Assembly: GCA_018399075.1 (NCBI GenBank)
Contig: CP073763.1
Span: forward strand, 1,612,001 to 1,676,000
DNA from: Simkaniaceae bacterium
Lineage (GTDB): Bacteria > Chlamydiota > Chlamydiia > Chlamydiales > Simkaniaceae
Direction: 5' to 3'
DNA: 64,000 nt
In this document: piece by piece, positions 1-9,179 of the stretch
Position numbering within the stretch: position 1 is the stretch's first letter
Layout: each line of letters starts with the position of its first letter
Position numbers and translations under genes: made by a program
The notes under the pieces: generated by a model
Databases searched by the model: none
The model's input: the letters and a program-made list of their open reading frames with translations, nothing else
Told to the model about the DNA's origin: nothing

Positions 1-1
1 T

Positions 2-247
2 CGCTTTAAAACCATCAGCCTTCCTCCTCTTTCAGAAGAGGATCAACTCGCCGCTCTTGAAGCACATAGTATAAAACATAGCCCATCTGACACTCCTTTA
101 GATAGAGCAGTTCTTGTAAAAATTCTCTCAGAAACTGGCTCATTAAGAACCAGCGTAGGACGCGTTGCTGAAATTCATTCTTATATGAGCTACATGGGGA
201 ATGATGATGTGCCAACAGCTGTTGACTGGACCCTAGGTAGAGCTTAA
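2..247 (+). CDS. C-terminal end of an unrecognised protein (partial)
   Basis: An open frame enters from the left edge and ends at TAA 245-247, giving the last 81 residues of a protein whose start lies outside the window. The tail is mixed charged and hydrophobic, with no signal peptide, membrane segment or motif that I recognise. It converges with the small gene at 249-479, leaving one base between the stops. I make no functional call. The frame is supported by its length without stops and by its exact fit against the neighbouring gene. Confidence 0.55.
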   Translation, partial: RFKTISLPPLSEEDQLAALEAHSIKHSPSDTPLDRAVLVKILSETGSLRTSVGRVAEIHSYMSYMGNDDVPTAVDWTLGRA

Positions 248-248
248 A

Positions 249-479
249 TTACAACACTTCTTTTTCCCAAGCCATCACTGCCATTTTTGCGGCATGAAGT
301 CCTTTTAGTTGCCCCTCTTCATATCTAAAGAACGGATGGTTTTCGAGCTCTGGATAATCATTGGGCTGAAGAATGTCATCTGTCGTAACATTGGGTATAA
401 TCGCACTTGCATGTTTCAGGAGTTTTTTTTCCTGCTGCTCAATGAGTTCATTAAAGAGGGCTTCCAATGACTTTTTCAT
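249..479 (-). CDS. small conserved-looking hypothetical protein (76 aa)
   Basis: A 76-residue soluble protein with a Lys/Glu-rich helical N-terminal third and no cysteine cluster or membrane segment. The start ATG (477-479) has an AAGGA site about six bases upstream, inside the end of tadA. The two genes overlap by 29 bases, so this one is probably translated from the tadA transcript. In Chlamydia a small hypothetical gene sits next to tadA in the same way, which supports a real gene; that comparison is from memory. Function unknown. Confidence 0.6.
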   Translation of the reverse strand: MKKSLEALFNELIEQQEKKLLKHASAIIPNVTTDDILQPNDYPELENHPFFRYEEGQLKGLHAAKMAVMAWEKEVL

Positions 480-951
480 CTCTTTTCCTTTGTATTTTGA
501 AAAACTCTTTCATAAGAGTTGCCGATTTCTCTTTTAAGAGCCCTCCTTCAATTAGAAGGGTGTGAGTGGGGTGCCGGGACTCAAAAACATTAATATAGCT
601 CCCATGGGCTCCATGTCGAAGATCAGGGGCACCCCAGACAACGCGCCCTACCCTAGAGAGAAGGAGAGCTCCCGCACACATCAAACAAGGCTCTAAGGTT
701 GTATAGAGGGTCGTTTCAAGGAGACGCCAATCTCCAAGGGCTTGAGCTCCAGAGCGGATGGCTAAAACCTCAGCATGAGCTGAAGGATCTTTAAGCTCTT
801 CCATCTGATTATGAGCTCGGGCAATAATCTTTTGATCTTGAACCAAAACAGCTCCAACAGGAACCTCCTCTTTTTCAAAAGATTTCTTTGCTTCAAGGAA
901 AGCTTCTTCCATCATCTCAGTATCAAAGTTTGAAAAAATTTGTTTACTCAT
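451..951 (-). CDS. tadA: tRNA-specific adenosine deaminase TadA
   Basis: TadA converts the wobble adenosine A34 of tRNA-Arg(ACG) to inosine in the cytoplasm. The cytidine/deoxycytidylate-deaminase zinc site is complete: HAE at residues 59-61 (zinc His and proton-shuttling Glu) and PCLMC at 88-92 (two zinc Cys). At 166 residues it has the usual family length. The ATG at 949-951 has only a weak ribosome site. It is divergent from rpsO, with about 165 bases between them. The neighbourhood tadA-rpsO-pnp is a chlamydial arrangement. A free nucleoside deaminase is less likely given that context. Confidence 0.92.
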   Translation of the reverse strand: MSKQIFSNFDTEMMEEAFLEAKKSFEKEEVPVGAVLVQDQKIIARAHNQMEELKDPSAHAEVLAIRSGAQALGDWRLLETTLYTTLEPCLMCAGALLLSRVGRVVWGAPDLRHGAHGSYINVFESRHPTHTLLIEGGLLKEKSATLMKEFFKIQRKRDEKVIGSPL

Positions 952-1017
952 ACATTACTATGATAACTGGATAGAGATTGATAAAGAAGGCAAAAGATTA
1001 TTTGAACACTCTCTTTC

Positions 1018-1046
1018 TTGAATTATATCTGGATCCTTGATACAAT
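1018..1046 (+). promoter_or_regulatory. putative sigma70/sigma66 promoter for rpsO
   Basis: A -35 element TTGAAT (1018-1023) and a -10 element TACAAT (1041-1046) are separated by 17 bases. Transcription would start near 1053, leaving a leader of about 60 bases before rpsO. Confidence 0.55.
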
Positions 1047-1115
1047 CAAGCCTGTCATAAGAACAGATAAAGTCTAAATCATGTCTAACAATAATGTCTA
1101 AAGGAGTATAAATAA

Positions 1116-1385
1116 ATGTCTTTAGATAAAGGTACTAAAGAAGAAATTACTAAGAAGTTTCAGCTGCACGAGAAAGATACTGGCTCAGCTGACGTCCAAA
1201 TAGCCATTCTCACAGAGAGAATCACAGAACTCACTGACCATTTAAAGCTTGCTCCTAAGGACCATGCCTCTAGGCTGGCTCTACTAAAGCTTGTTGGCCA
1301 AAGACGTAAACTTCTCGATTACTTGAATTCAACGGATACTAAGCGTTATCAAACACTGATTACACGGTTAAAACTCCGCAAGTAA
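1116..1385 (+). CDS. rpsO: 30S ribosomal protein S15
   Basis: S15 is a primary binder of 16S rRNA helices 20-22 and helps build the platform of the small subunit. The 89-residue length and the sequence (an N-terminal helix rich in Lys/Glu, a TGSADVQ segment, and a basic [12 protein letters not shown] stretch near residues 60-71) are diagnostic. The ATG is preceded by AAAGGAG at about ten bases. The gene lies upstream of pnp, the arrangement best known from E. coli, but a strong terminator separates the two here, so pnp probably depends on its own promoter as well. Confidence 0.97.
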   Translation: MSLDKGTKEEITKKFQLHEKDTGSADVQIAILTERITELTDHLKLAPKDHASRLALLKLVGQRRKLLDYLNSTDTKRYQTLITRLKLRK

Positions 1386-1401
1386 AGTTGTTTCTTTAAA
1401 T

Positions 1402-1430
1402 GCCAGGGGTAATCCCCCTGGCTTTTTTTT
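1402..1430 (+). terminator. Rho-independent terminator after rpsO
   Basis: An eight-base GC-rich stem (GCCAGGGG, 1402-1409, with CCCCTGGC, 1415-1422), a five-base loop and a run of eight T. It lies 17 bases after the rpsO stop. Confidence 0.9.
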
Positions 1431-1483
1431 CAAATTTTCCCTTCTTGCAACTATTCTAACTCCCTGATAAACTCTCCTTTTTT

Positions 1484-1542
1484 GCCTCTGAATCCGACCT
1501 AAGGATGTTTAGGTTAAATGTGTTTAGGTCGCATTCAGGGGT
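1484..1542 (+). promoter_or_regulatory. long stem-loop in the pnp leader
   Basis: CTGAATCCGACCTAA (1488-1502) pairs with TTAGGTCGCATTCAG (1524-1538) with one C-C mismatch, and pairing continues outwards to 1484/1542. The loop carries a second copy of TTTAGGT (1508-1514), so the CCTAA segment can instead close a short hairpin. The structure ends 25 bases before the pnp start codon. In E. coli the pnp leader folds into a long hairpin cut by RNase III, through which PNPase limits its own synthesis. A similar role here is inferred. Confidence 0.6.
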
Positions 1543-1567
1543 GTTAACCTTAGAATCCAGGAGTTAC

Positions 1568-3685
1568 ATGGAACTCAAACAAAAAGAACTTGAATCGAAA
1601 TCTGTCACCGTTTCAATCGGTGGAAGAGAAATCACCTTTGAATCAGGAAAAATCGCTCGCCAAGCGGGAGGATCTGTCATGGTCCGTGCAGGAGATACAA
1701 TGCTCCTTTCAACGGCTTGTATGGGAGCTCCACTTGATGAGGTAGATTTTCTTCCTCTTCGAGTCGATTACCAGGAAAGATTTTCTTCTGTTGGAAAAAC
1801 CCTCGGCGGTTTCATCAAACGTGAAGGACGTCCTACTGAAAAAGAAATTCTTACATGCCGTCTCACAGACCGCCCAATTCGCCCAATGTTTGAAGATGGC
1901 TATTATAATGACACTCAAGTCATCACCTCTGTCCTCTCTTATGATGGTGTTCACCAAACAGAACCTCTAGCGATTTGCGCAGCCTCAGCGGCTCTTGTCA
2001 TTTCTGAAATCCCCTTTATTAAGCCTATTGGAGCTGTTCGAGTTGGAATGATTGAAGGAAACTTTGTTATCAATCCTACACTTGAAGAGATGGAATCTTC
2101 TGTTCTTGATCTTATTCTAGCTGGAACTGAAGATGCCATTCTTATGATTGAAGGGTACTGCGACTTCTTAACAGAAGATCAAATCATGGACTCGATCGAA
2201 GCAGGACATGAAGCGATTAAAGCTATTTGCCAAGCGCTTTCAGACCTCCAAAAAATTGTTGGAAAAGAGAAAAACCGCGACCACCTCCGCTTCCTTCCAG
2301 AAGGGTTGATAGAAACTGTCGATAACATTATGAAGGCTCCTCTTGCAAATGCGATTCGGATTACTGAAAAGCAAGTCCGCGAAGATGCTCTTTCAGCCAT
2401 TCACGAAGATGTAAAAGAAGCTCTTCTCCCAAAAGAAGATCCTAAATACAAGGACTTTGAAGTGAAAATCGCAATGAAGAGGGTCACTGCCAAACATATG
2501 CGCCAAATGATTTTAGATAAAAAAGTGCGTTGTGATGGACGGAAAACTGCTGATGTCCGTCAGATTTGGATTGAAATGGGGCTTCTCCCAAGAACACACG
2601 GAAGTACCCTCTTTACAAGAGGCGAAACTCAAGCGATTTCGGTATGTACCCTAGGCGGAGAGTCAATGGGACAACGATATGAAACACTCGACAACTCTGA
2701 TGGTCTGAGAAATTTCTATCTTCAATATTCATTTCCTCCTTTTTCAGTTGGAGAAGTCGGACGGATGGGCCCTCCAGGAAGACGTGAAGTGGGGCATGGC
2801 AAACTTGCAGAAAGATCTTTAAGTGCAATCATCCCTTCTAAAGACAACTTCCCTTATACGATCCGTCTAGAAGCAAACATTACAGAATCGAATGGGTCAT
2901 CCTCGATGGCATCGGTTTGTGGTGGCTGCCTTTCTATGATGGAAGCTGGAGTCCCTATTAAGCGACCGATCGCTGGAATTGCGATGGGGCTGATTCTTGA
3001 AAAAGACAACTACGCGATTCTCTCTGACATTCTCGGAGTGGAAGATGCTCTTGGCGATATGGACTTCAAAATCGCTGGAGATGACAAAGGAATTACTGCT
3101 TTCCAACTCGATATTAAAGTGGAAGGAATTAACAAACAGATCATGAAAGTGGCCTTAGCTCAAGCAAAAGAGGGAAGAACACATATTCTTCAGAAGATGC
3201 TTGAAGCTTGTCCGAAGTCTAAAGACAACCTTTCTCAATATGCTCCACGTATTGAGACGATCAAAGTTAAGCCAAGCCAAATTGGTACAATTATTGGTCC
3301 CGGAGGAAAGCAAATCCGAGCGATTGTTGAAGAGACCGGTGTTGATATCAACATCGATGATGACGGATATGTAAGCATCGCCTCTACCTCATCAGAGGGG
3401 ATGGAGCGTGCACGACAAATCATCCATGATCTGACAGCAGAAGCTGAGATTGGGAAAACCTATCAAGGAAAGGTTGTAACGATTAAAGACTTTGGTGTTT
3501 TTGTTGCTTTCCTTAATGTTCAAGGCCTTTGCCATATCTCAGAAATCGCCCACGAACGGATCGAAAACATCTACGACCACTACAAGGAAGGAGATGAGAT
3601 CGAGGTCAAAGTCCTCGAGATCGACCGGAATGGTAAGATCCGCTTAAGTCGGAAGGCCACCCTAGAGGCCCCCGCTAATAACTAA
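1568..3685 (+). CDS. pnp: polyribonucleotide nucleotidyltransferase (PNPase)
   Basis: PNPase degrades RNA 3' to 5' by phosphorolysis and is a core RNA-turnover enzyme. The 705-residue protein has the full order: RNase PH domain 1, a helical linker, RNase PH domain 2 (with GPPGRREVGHG near residue 400), a KH domain (IGPGGKQIRAI near 577) and a C-terminal S1 domain (GKVVTIKDFGVFV onward). The frame is open upstream to 1505, but the ATG at 1568 with AGGAG just before it gives the family length and a normal N-terminus. A long leader hairpin ends 25 bases upstream and a strong terminator follows. Confidence 0.97.
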   Translation: MELKQKELESKSVTVSIGGREITFESGKIARQAGGSVMVRAGDTMLLSTACMGAPLDEVDFLPLRVDYQERFSSVGKTLGGFIKREGRPTEKEILTCRLTDRPIRPMFEDGYYNDTQVITSVLSYDGVHQTEPLAICAASAALVISEIPFIKPIGAVRVGMIEGNFVINPTLEEMESSVLDLILAGTEDAILMIEGYCDFLTEDQIMDSIEAGHEAIKAICQALSDLQKIVGKEKNRDHLRFLPEGLIETVDNIMKAPLANAIRITEKQVREDALSAIHEDVKEALLPKEDPKYKDFEVKIAMKRVTAKHMRQMILDKKVRCDGRKTADVRQIWIEMGLLPRTHGSTLFTRGETQAISVCTLGGESMGQRYETLDNSDGLRNFYLQYSFPPFSVGEVGRMGPPGRREVGHGKLAERSLSAIIPSKDNFPYTIRLEANITESNGSSSMASVCGGCLSMMEAGVPIKRPIAGIAMGLILEKDNYAILSDILGVEDALGDMDFKIAGDDKGITAFQLDIKVEGINKQIMKVALAQAKEGRTHILQKMLEACPKSKDNLSQYAPRIETIKVKPSQIGTIIGPGGKQIRAIVEETGVDINIDDDGYVSIASTSSEGMERARQIIHDLTAEAEIGKTYQGKVVTIKDFGVFVAFLNVQGLCHISEIAHERIENIYDHYKEGDEIEVKVLEIDRNGKIRLSRKATLEAPANN

Positions 3686-3688
3686 GCC

Positions 3689-3717
3689 AAAAGGCCCCCG
3701 ATTGGGGGCCTTTTTTA
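3689..3717 (+). terminator. Rho-independent terminator after pnp
   Basis: GGCCCCC (3693-3699) pairs with GGGGGCC (3704-3710) around a GATT loop. A-run before and T-run after give near-perfect extension. Confidence 0.92.
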
Positions 3718-3779
3718 TTTGAAAAATTAAAATTTAAAATGATAGTCTTTACCTCCTTTTATCAAATAAGGAGATAAGG

Positions 3780-4919
3780 ATGAAAATTTTTGAACGGATC
3801 GTTGCTCTTTTGGTTATAGCAACATCCTTGGGTTACAGTGGTGAGCTTTCTGAACAAGTCTACTATGACTATACAAAAATCGATGGCTTCATTTGGTCAG
3901 ATTCTTTTGATGGAGAAAAGTTTATTGAGTATCCAGCAGAACATCAATGGAAAGCAACCCTTAACGTTGATGCCTATCAAAAGTACTTAAATAGTGTTTT
4001 TGATCGGATGAAAGAAGCAGGGATGAACCAAATCAATCTTAGCTTTACACAAATTGCATCGATTGATGTTCTTCTCAGTGGAGATTACAGCACCTCTAAG
4101 GACCCTTTTATTATGGTCCTCAATAATGAAAAGTTTTTAGGACCTGATGGGAAATATGTCGACATGCTCAAGCTTTTTGTCGATACCGCACATCAAGCAG
4201 GAATCTGCGTCGATATCGCCTTTGGTGGTGAAGATGCTTCAGGATTAAAAATTTGTGGAGTAGGAGAAACTGCTACAGGACAAGCACAAAAACTCGCTCA
4301 ATTTATGGATAACTATGGTTTCGATTCGGTTGATTTCGACCTAGAAGACACCGGAGCAGTCACTTTTGCAAAAGAAAATACCAATGCTGAGCAACGGGAG
4401 TTTTTTGAAGAGCTTCAAAAGGCGCTGGCACCGAAAGGCCGAAGTGTCATTCTTACAATCGAGGGAGCGACATCTTGGGCAAAAGTTTTAGATGCCCTCT
4501 TTTATGATAATGCTGGTAACCCGATCTTCAAAGATCTTTTCAATGGGCTTAATCTAATGCTCTATTCGCAAACAGAATATTACATCGATGCTAATAACGT
4601 CACATGGGGTATCGATCAGTGGATGGACATTATTGGCAAGGAAAGCGCGGCGATGATTCATATAGGGTTTGAGGATCATGTTCCTTATGAGAATCCTGGT
4701 GCTTCTGCAGGAGAACATTATCATATCACAACAACTAATAGAGGAACTGCAGCTGCACAAGTCTATCAGCAACTAGGCGTAAAACTCCAAGCAGATGGTT
4801 ATCCTTCTCAACTCGGCAGCCCTTTTTGGTGGCCCGACGAAGGCATTGATAGTTATGATCCGAATCAGACCGGTTCAGTCATCTCTGATACAATGGTCGA
4901 TTTCTACAAAGCTCTTTAA
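3780..4919 (+). CDS. secreted GH18 (chitinase-like) family protein
   Basis: The protein is 379 residues with an N-terminal signal peptide (Lys/Arg then LLVIATSLGYSG, cleavage near residue 20). It carries the GH18 active-site pattern DxxDxDxE as DSVDFDLE at residues 182-189, which places the catalytic acid at Glu189. GH18 enzymes cleave beta-1,4-linked N-acetylglucosamine in chitin or glycoproteins by substrate-assisted catalysis. A second strand motif (MNQINLSFTQI, near residue 82) fits beta-3 of the TIM barrel. AAGGAG lies nine bases before the ATG, and terminators flank both sides, so it is a single-gene unit. Substrate is unknown: chitin, host N-glycans and peptidoglycan-like glycans are all possible. 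Confidence 0.72.
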   Translation: MKIFERIVALLVIATSLGYSGELSEQVYYDYTKIDGFIWSDSFDGEKFIEYPAEHQWKATLNVDAYQKYLNSVFDRMKEAGMNQINLSFTQIASIDVLLSGDYSTSKDPFIMVLNNEKFLGPDGKYVDMLKLFVDTAHQAGICVDIAFGGEDASGLKICGVGETATGQAQKLAQFMDNYGFDSVDFDLEDTGAVTFAKENTNAEQREFFEELQKALAPKGRSVILTIEGATSWAKVLDALFYDNAGNPIFKDLFNGLNLMLYSQTEYYIDANNVTWGIDQWMDIIGKESAAMIHIGFEDHVPYENPGASAGEHYHITTTNRGTAAAQVYQQLGVKLQADGYPSQLGSPFWWPDEGIDSYDPNQTGSVISDTMVDFYKAL

Positions 4920-4921
4920 CC

Positions 4922-4954
4922 AAAAAAAAGCCCCAGTAGATCTGGGGCTTTTTT
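4922..4954. terminator. bidirectional terminator between the GH18-like gene and ftsH
   Basis: GCCCCAG (4930-4936) pairs with CTGGGGC (4942-4948), with A-run before and T-run after. It can serve both convergent genes. Confidence 0.88.
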
Positions 4955-4977
4955 AATGTATCTTGAAATAAATCCCT

Positions 4978-7797
4978 TTAAGCTCCTTGGGGCGCAGGAC
5001 CGATATCTTTTCCTTTTGAATCTTCTTCAGGTGTTTTCTGAGAAGGTGGTGGTGGTGGAACCTTGCGGTGTGCTTCAATGATTGCTTTGATCTTTTCACG
5101 CTTTTTCTCAGCATCCCATGATCCATCCATAATGGCATGGACATCTTCCTTATCGAGAGTTTCAAACTCCATGAGCATCTTCGTCATAAGTTCAACATTA
5201 TCTTTTTTCTCGGTCAGAATTTTGTTTGCATAGGAGTTGGCTTCTTCAAGAAGCTTGCGCACCTCTGTATCGATTTGCTTAGCCGTTTCTTCAGAATAGT
5301 TCTTGGAACTCGCCTGTGGGCTGTAGGCGTACTCTTCTGCACGTTCATCATAGGCAACAGGGCCAAGGGATGTATTCATTCCCCATTGGCAAACCATGCT
5401 ACGAGCCAGTTTGGTTGCTTGCGAGATATCCATCTGCGCACCACTAGAGATATCGTGGACAAAAAGGTCTTCAGCAACTCGTCCTCCCATGAGAACAGCT
5501 AGACGATCAATGAGCTCTTTACGCCAATAACTTGTTTTATTCTTTTCAGGAACAAAATGGGTTGCTCCTAGAGAGAACCCTCTTGGTATAATCGTTACTT
5601 TTTCAACAGGATCTCCCCTTTCAACAACAAGACCAACAATAGCGTGTCCTGATTCATGATAAGCGGTATGTTCTTTCTCTTTGTCGTCGAGCTGCAGACT
5701 TCTTCGCTCTTTCCCATATTTCACTTTATCGCAAGCTTCTAAAGTATCAGATTGGGTCACTGCAGAGCGCCCTTTCCGTGCGGCAAGAAGTGCTGCTTCA
5801 TTGAGGATATTCATCAGATCAGCCCCTGATGAACCTGGTGTGGCCCTGGCTACATCCATGAGATCAACACTAGGATCGAGTTTAATTTTTCTTGCATGGA
5901 CTTTTAGAATGTCAAAGCGTCCTTTGATATCTGGAAGATCCAGTACAACATTCCTGTCGAACCGGCCCGGTCTTAATAGGGCTTTATCAAGAACATCCGG
6001 ACGGTTGGTCGCGGCCATTAAGATGACCCCTTCATTGGTATCAAATCCATCCATCTCAACTAGAAGTTGGTTAAGCGTTTGCTCTCTTTCGTCATGTCCC
6101 CCACCGATTCCAGCACCACGATGACGACCAACAGCATCAATCTCATCAATAAAGACGATACAAGGAGCGTTTTTCTTTGCTTGCCCAAAGAGGTCTCGAA
6201 TCCGGCTAGCACCCACACCCACAAACATCTCAACGAAATCAGATCCTGAAATTGAGAAAAAGGGACGATCAGCTTCACCAGCAACAGCTTTTGCAATCAA
6301 TGTTTTTCCTGTTCCTGGAGGACCAATTAAGAGAACTCCTTTTGGAATCCGCGCTCCAAGAGCTGTAAATTTCGAAGGATCTTTTAAGAAGTCAACAACT
6401 TCTTGGAGTTCTTCTTTAGCTTCAACAACACCAGCAACATCTTTAAAAGTGACTTTGTGCATGCTCTTATTCAGCATTTTTGCTGGAGATTTACCAAAAC
6501 TCATTGCTCCTGATCCCATTCCCTTCATTTGTCTTGAGAAGATAAAGTAGAGGATAAGGAAGACGATGAGAATTGGGAAGATCGTTAGGAAGATATAACT
6601 TAAATAGTTGGGAGATGGCTCTTGGCTTTTAAAGGTCTTTTCTAAAACAAGGTTGCGCGGTTGATCAGGTGCCTTATAGAGAGTTCCTTTATTCGTAGCA
6701 AAGGCTTCCCATTCTTTCTTAGTTTGTGTAAACCAGAGACTAAACTCCTCAGGACTTTGTTTTTCCAAGGCCTTTGTCGAAAGCTCTTTATTATTAAAGA
6801 ACCAAGTCACATCAGCAACACCTTGACGTGCTTTTACAAGCTGTGCTTCATTTTCATCTAGAGCCGTCACTGTCTGCTGATATTGATTGAGGTTTACAAG
6901 ATAGTTTCGAACACTTCGAAGATCGCTTAGGCTCGTATGATTATCTGTTTTAAGGAGTTCAAGAGTGATCTGATTAAGGGTAATAAGTCCTGATTGATAG
7001 CTCGCTAAAGCCTCTTCAGCAGAGAGGTCTGACTTCAAAGTCTCCGAAACTTTCCTTTCTGCACCGCGCAGCTCTTGCTTCATCGCTTCATTCCCAATCC
7101 CAAGAGAAGGTGACCTATAACCTTGTACGAGCTTTTCAACATGTTCTCCAAAGGCTTGGACAGAAAGAGAAGTGGGATTTTGAGAAACGGAGCGGTATTC
7201 ACTCTGCAAATCAGTAAGACTAAGAACTCTTTTTGGAGGATGAGAGTGGATCACCACACTATTTTGCCGCAATTGAGTATCATAATAAGGACTAATGACA
7301 CTGAAGCCCCCTTTTGGAATAGGGGTGCCGCTAAGGACTAGGAACATCTCAGCTGACTGTCGAACACCTTCTTGTAGGGAAGAGAGGCTACTAGCTATCT
7401 CTTCTTTTCCCTCAGTCAGGGCGTGATTTTCATTCAAAAGCTCTAGGAAACGGTAACGCCCTTTTGATTCGTCTGTAAGGCGCTCTTTGAATTTTCCTGT
7501 AAAGGTTACAAGGTTATCGTTTTGAGCAATTTTCCGGCTTTCATCTTTTTGAATTAAATCGAGATTAACCAAGTGCTCCACTTGGTGGCTAAACGATACC
7601 TTTCCTCCTTTCTCACTCGACAGATTTTGAACTGTCAGAATGATTAAGATGGCGGCCAAAAGAAAAAGTAAGAACCCTCCAGGAAATCGTTTCCTGGGCT
7701 CTTGTTGTTTATCAGGTTGATCCATCCGCTTCTTAAATCTATTTTTGAGAGACCGTAAATCTTTCTTCGGCCCTTTAATTTTTTCTATTACTGACAT
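4978..7797 (-). CDS. ftsH: ATP-dependent zinc metalloprotease FtsH
   Basis: This membrane-bound AAA+ protease degrades misfolded and short-lived membrane and cytoplasmic proteins. The 939 residues run: a cytoplasmic basic segment, TM1 at about 40-58, a long outer domain to about 395, TM2 at about 397-422, the AAA module (Walker A GPPGTGKT near 490; Walker [12 protein letters not shown] with RPGRFDR) and the M41 protease (HESGH near 710). The tail is proline-rich. E. coli FtsH is about 650 residues; the excess is mainly the outer domain of some 340 residues. The chlamydial protein is also long, from memory about 913 residues. tilS lies 110 bases upstream on the same strand, as in Chlamydia. 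Confidence 0.96.
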   Translation of the reverse strand: MSVIEKIKGPKKDLRSLKNRFKKRMDQPDKQQEPRKRFPGGFLLFLLAAILIILTVQNLSSEKGGKVSFSHQVEHLVNLDLIQKDESRKIAQNDNLVTFTGKFKERLTDESKGRYRFLELLNENHALTEGKEEIASSLSSLQEGVRQSAEMFLVLSGTPIPKGGFSVISPYYDTQLRQNSVVIHSHPPKRVLSLTDLQSEYRSVSQNPTSLSVQAFGEHVEKLVQGYRSPSLGIGNEAMKQELRGAERKVSETLKSDLSAEEALASYQSGLITLNQITLELLKTDNHTSLSDLRSVRNYLVNLNQYQQTVTALDENEAQLVKARQGVADVTWFFNNKELSTKALEKQSPEEFSLWFTQTKKEWEAFATNKGTLYKAPDQPRNLVLEKTFKSQEPSPNYLSYIFLTIFPILIVFLILYFIFSRQMKGMGSGAMSFGKSPAKMLNKSMHKVTFKDVAGVVEAKEELQEVVDFLKDPSKFTALGARIPKGVLLIGPPGTGKTLIAKAVAGEADRPFFSISGSDFVEMFVGVGASRIRDLFGQAKKNAPCIVFIDEIDAVGRHRGAGIGGGHDEREQTLNQLLVEMDGFDTNEGVILMAATNRPDVLDKALLRPGRFDRNVVLDLPDIKGRFDILKVHARKIKLDPSVDLMDVARATPGSSGADLMNILNEAALLAARKGRSAVTQSDTLEACDKVKYGKERRSLQLDDKEKEHTAYHESGHAIVGLVVERGDPVEKVTIIPRGFSLGATHFVPEKNKTSYWRKELIDRLAVLMGGRVAEDLFVHDISSGAQMDISQATKLARSMVCQWGMNTSLGPVAYDERAEEYAYSPQASSKNYSEETAKQIDTEVRKLLEEANSYANKILTEKKDNVELMTKMLMEFETLDKEDVHAIMDGSWDAEKKREKIKAIIEAHRKVPPPPPSQKTPEEDSKGKDIGPAPQGA

Positions 7798-7907
7798 GGA
7801 ATTTCCTTAGCAACCCAAAAAGTTTATGCGGTTAACAAATTCTTCGGGCTTAAAGCCCTAGCAATTAACTTATTTTATAGGATTGTTTAATTTCTGAATA
7901 GACTTAC

Positions 7908-9113
7908 TTAAGTCGCTTTCAGTAAGGACCTTCCAGTTAAGCACTCAGCTATAACCTCCTGATTTCTAATGAAAATAGGGGCTTTATCATAAAAAAATGA
8001 AGGGACTTGGTTTGAGCCATACCATTTTTTAATCTTTTTTCGAATCATCGGTTCCAATTCCAAAATCCTTTTGATTTCATACTCTCCATCAGGAATTTTA
8101 ATCTCTCCTTTCCAAAAAGATTTCCAATCTCCTACCTTCTCTTGTTTCCAAGCCTCAGGCTTTTGAAAAAAATCAGGAAAGGCTTCTTTATATATAAAGA
8201 GATGGGAGCGGCTTAGTTGGAAAGTATAAGGATGTGCATGAATCATGCGGGAAGAGCGGCGCTGCTCAATGAGCTTCATTAAAACCTCTAATGCATCATG
8301 GGTGATCGGCGCCATTCCTTTTAAAAAATATTTTAGCTCAAGTGGATGAAAGCCTAAACTAAGATCGAGATAAAAGCCAAAGGGACCGGGTATTAATGCT
8401 TTTCTGATCGCTTCTCCTTTTTCATCAAAGTAGAAGGAAAGCTCTTGGTACATTTTCCCAAGCCTCACAAAGTTCCCTTCCATCCTTTTTCCAAAAATTT
8501 TTTCTAGTTCAGGGAAAAGCTCTACTCGCATTCGTGAACGGAGATAGGCAGTATCTTTATTTGTAGAATCTTCAAAAAAGTGCAGTCGCTTTCTTTTTAG
8601 GTAAAAGTAAAGATCTTCTTTTTTAAAGGAAAGAAGAGGTCTCCAAATCAGAAGATCGCCCTGCTTTCTTTCGGGATAAAGACCTCCAAGCCCTTTAATT
8701 CCAGCGCCTTCAGCAATTCTTTTAAAAACAGTTTCTGCTTGGTCCCCTTTATGATGGGCGAGAAGAAGAGCTTGAAACCGATGCTTTTTATGAAGCTCTG
8801 AGAAAAAAGCAAGTCGCTTTTCGCGTGCTCTATTTTCAAGATCCCCGCCTTCCATTTTTTTCAAACGGAGGAGATGAAAGGGTAGATTTAAATGTTTTGC
8901 AACCCTTTCCAAGGCTTTTGCTTCTTTTTCACTCTCCTCCCTCCATCCATGATCAACGTGAGCTAGGTGCAGTGAAAAATCAAGCTCCCCTTGAGCCTCT
9001 ATAAGGAGATGGAGAAGTGCCATCGAATCAGGACCTCCCGAAAACCCTAAAAGAAGTTTTGCTCCTTTTTCTAGTCTTAAGGTGAGAAAATCTTTAATAA
9101 TGCGGCTTTTCAT
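7908..9113 (-). CDS. tilS: tRNA(Ile)-lysidine synthase TilS
   Basis: TilS attaches lysine to C34 of tRNA-Ile(CAU), changing its decoding from AUG to AUA; it is essential in most bacteria. The PP-loop ATP pyrophosphatase motif SGGPDS is at residues 25-30 from the ATG at 9111-9113, followed by the N-type ATPase fold and a long C-terminal helical domain. The frame is open upstream to 9344, but the extra 77 residues would overlap the divergent permease gene and have no family counterpart, so 9113 is the better start (401 residues). It probably shares a transcript with ftsH downstream. Confidence 0.93.
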   Translation of the reverse strand: MKSRIIKDFLTLRLEKGAKLLLGFSGGPDSMALLHLLIEAQGELDFSLHLAHVDHGWREESEKEAKALERVAKHLNLPFHLLRLKKMEGGDLENRAREKRLAFFSELHKKHRFQALLLAHHKGDQAETVFKRIAEGAGIKGLGGLYPERKQGDLLIWRPLLSFKKEDLYFYLKRKRLHFFEDSTNKDTAYLRSRMRVELFPELEKIFGKRMEGNFVRLGKMYQELSFYFDEKGEAIRKALIPGPFGFYLDLSLGFHPLELKYFLKGMAPITHDALEVLMKLIEQRRSSRMIHAHPYTFQLSRSHLFIYKEAFPDFFQKPEAWKQEKVGDWKSFWKGEIKIPDGEYEIKRILELEPMIRKKIKKWYGSNQVPSFFYDKAPIFIRNQEVIAECLTGRSLLKAT

Positions 9114-9179
9114 GAATCTATCCAGAAAAAAGGAATTAAGATACAATAAGAGGGATTTTTTTTGTGAAATTGGTATGCG

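Noticed and set aside
1077-1122. Repeated ATGTCTAA-like words before rpsO as an S15 operator
   Set aside because: The copies are short and unevenly spaced, and they do not form a clear pseudoknot that I can draw.
5681-6124. 147-codon frame antisense to ftsH
   Set aside because: It mirrors the well-conserved AAA module and has no start signal. The same holds for the long antisense frames in pnp, tgt, ligA and typA.
7798-7907. GGGCTTTAAGCCC hairpin between tilS and ftsH as a terminator
   Set aside because: The stem is short and no T-run follows; tilS and ftsH are probably co-transcribed.
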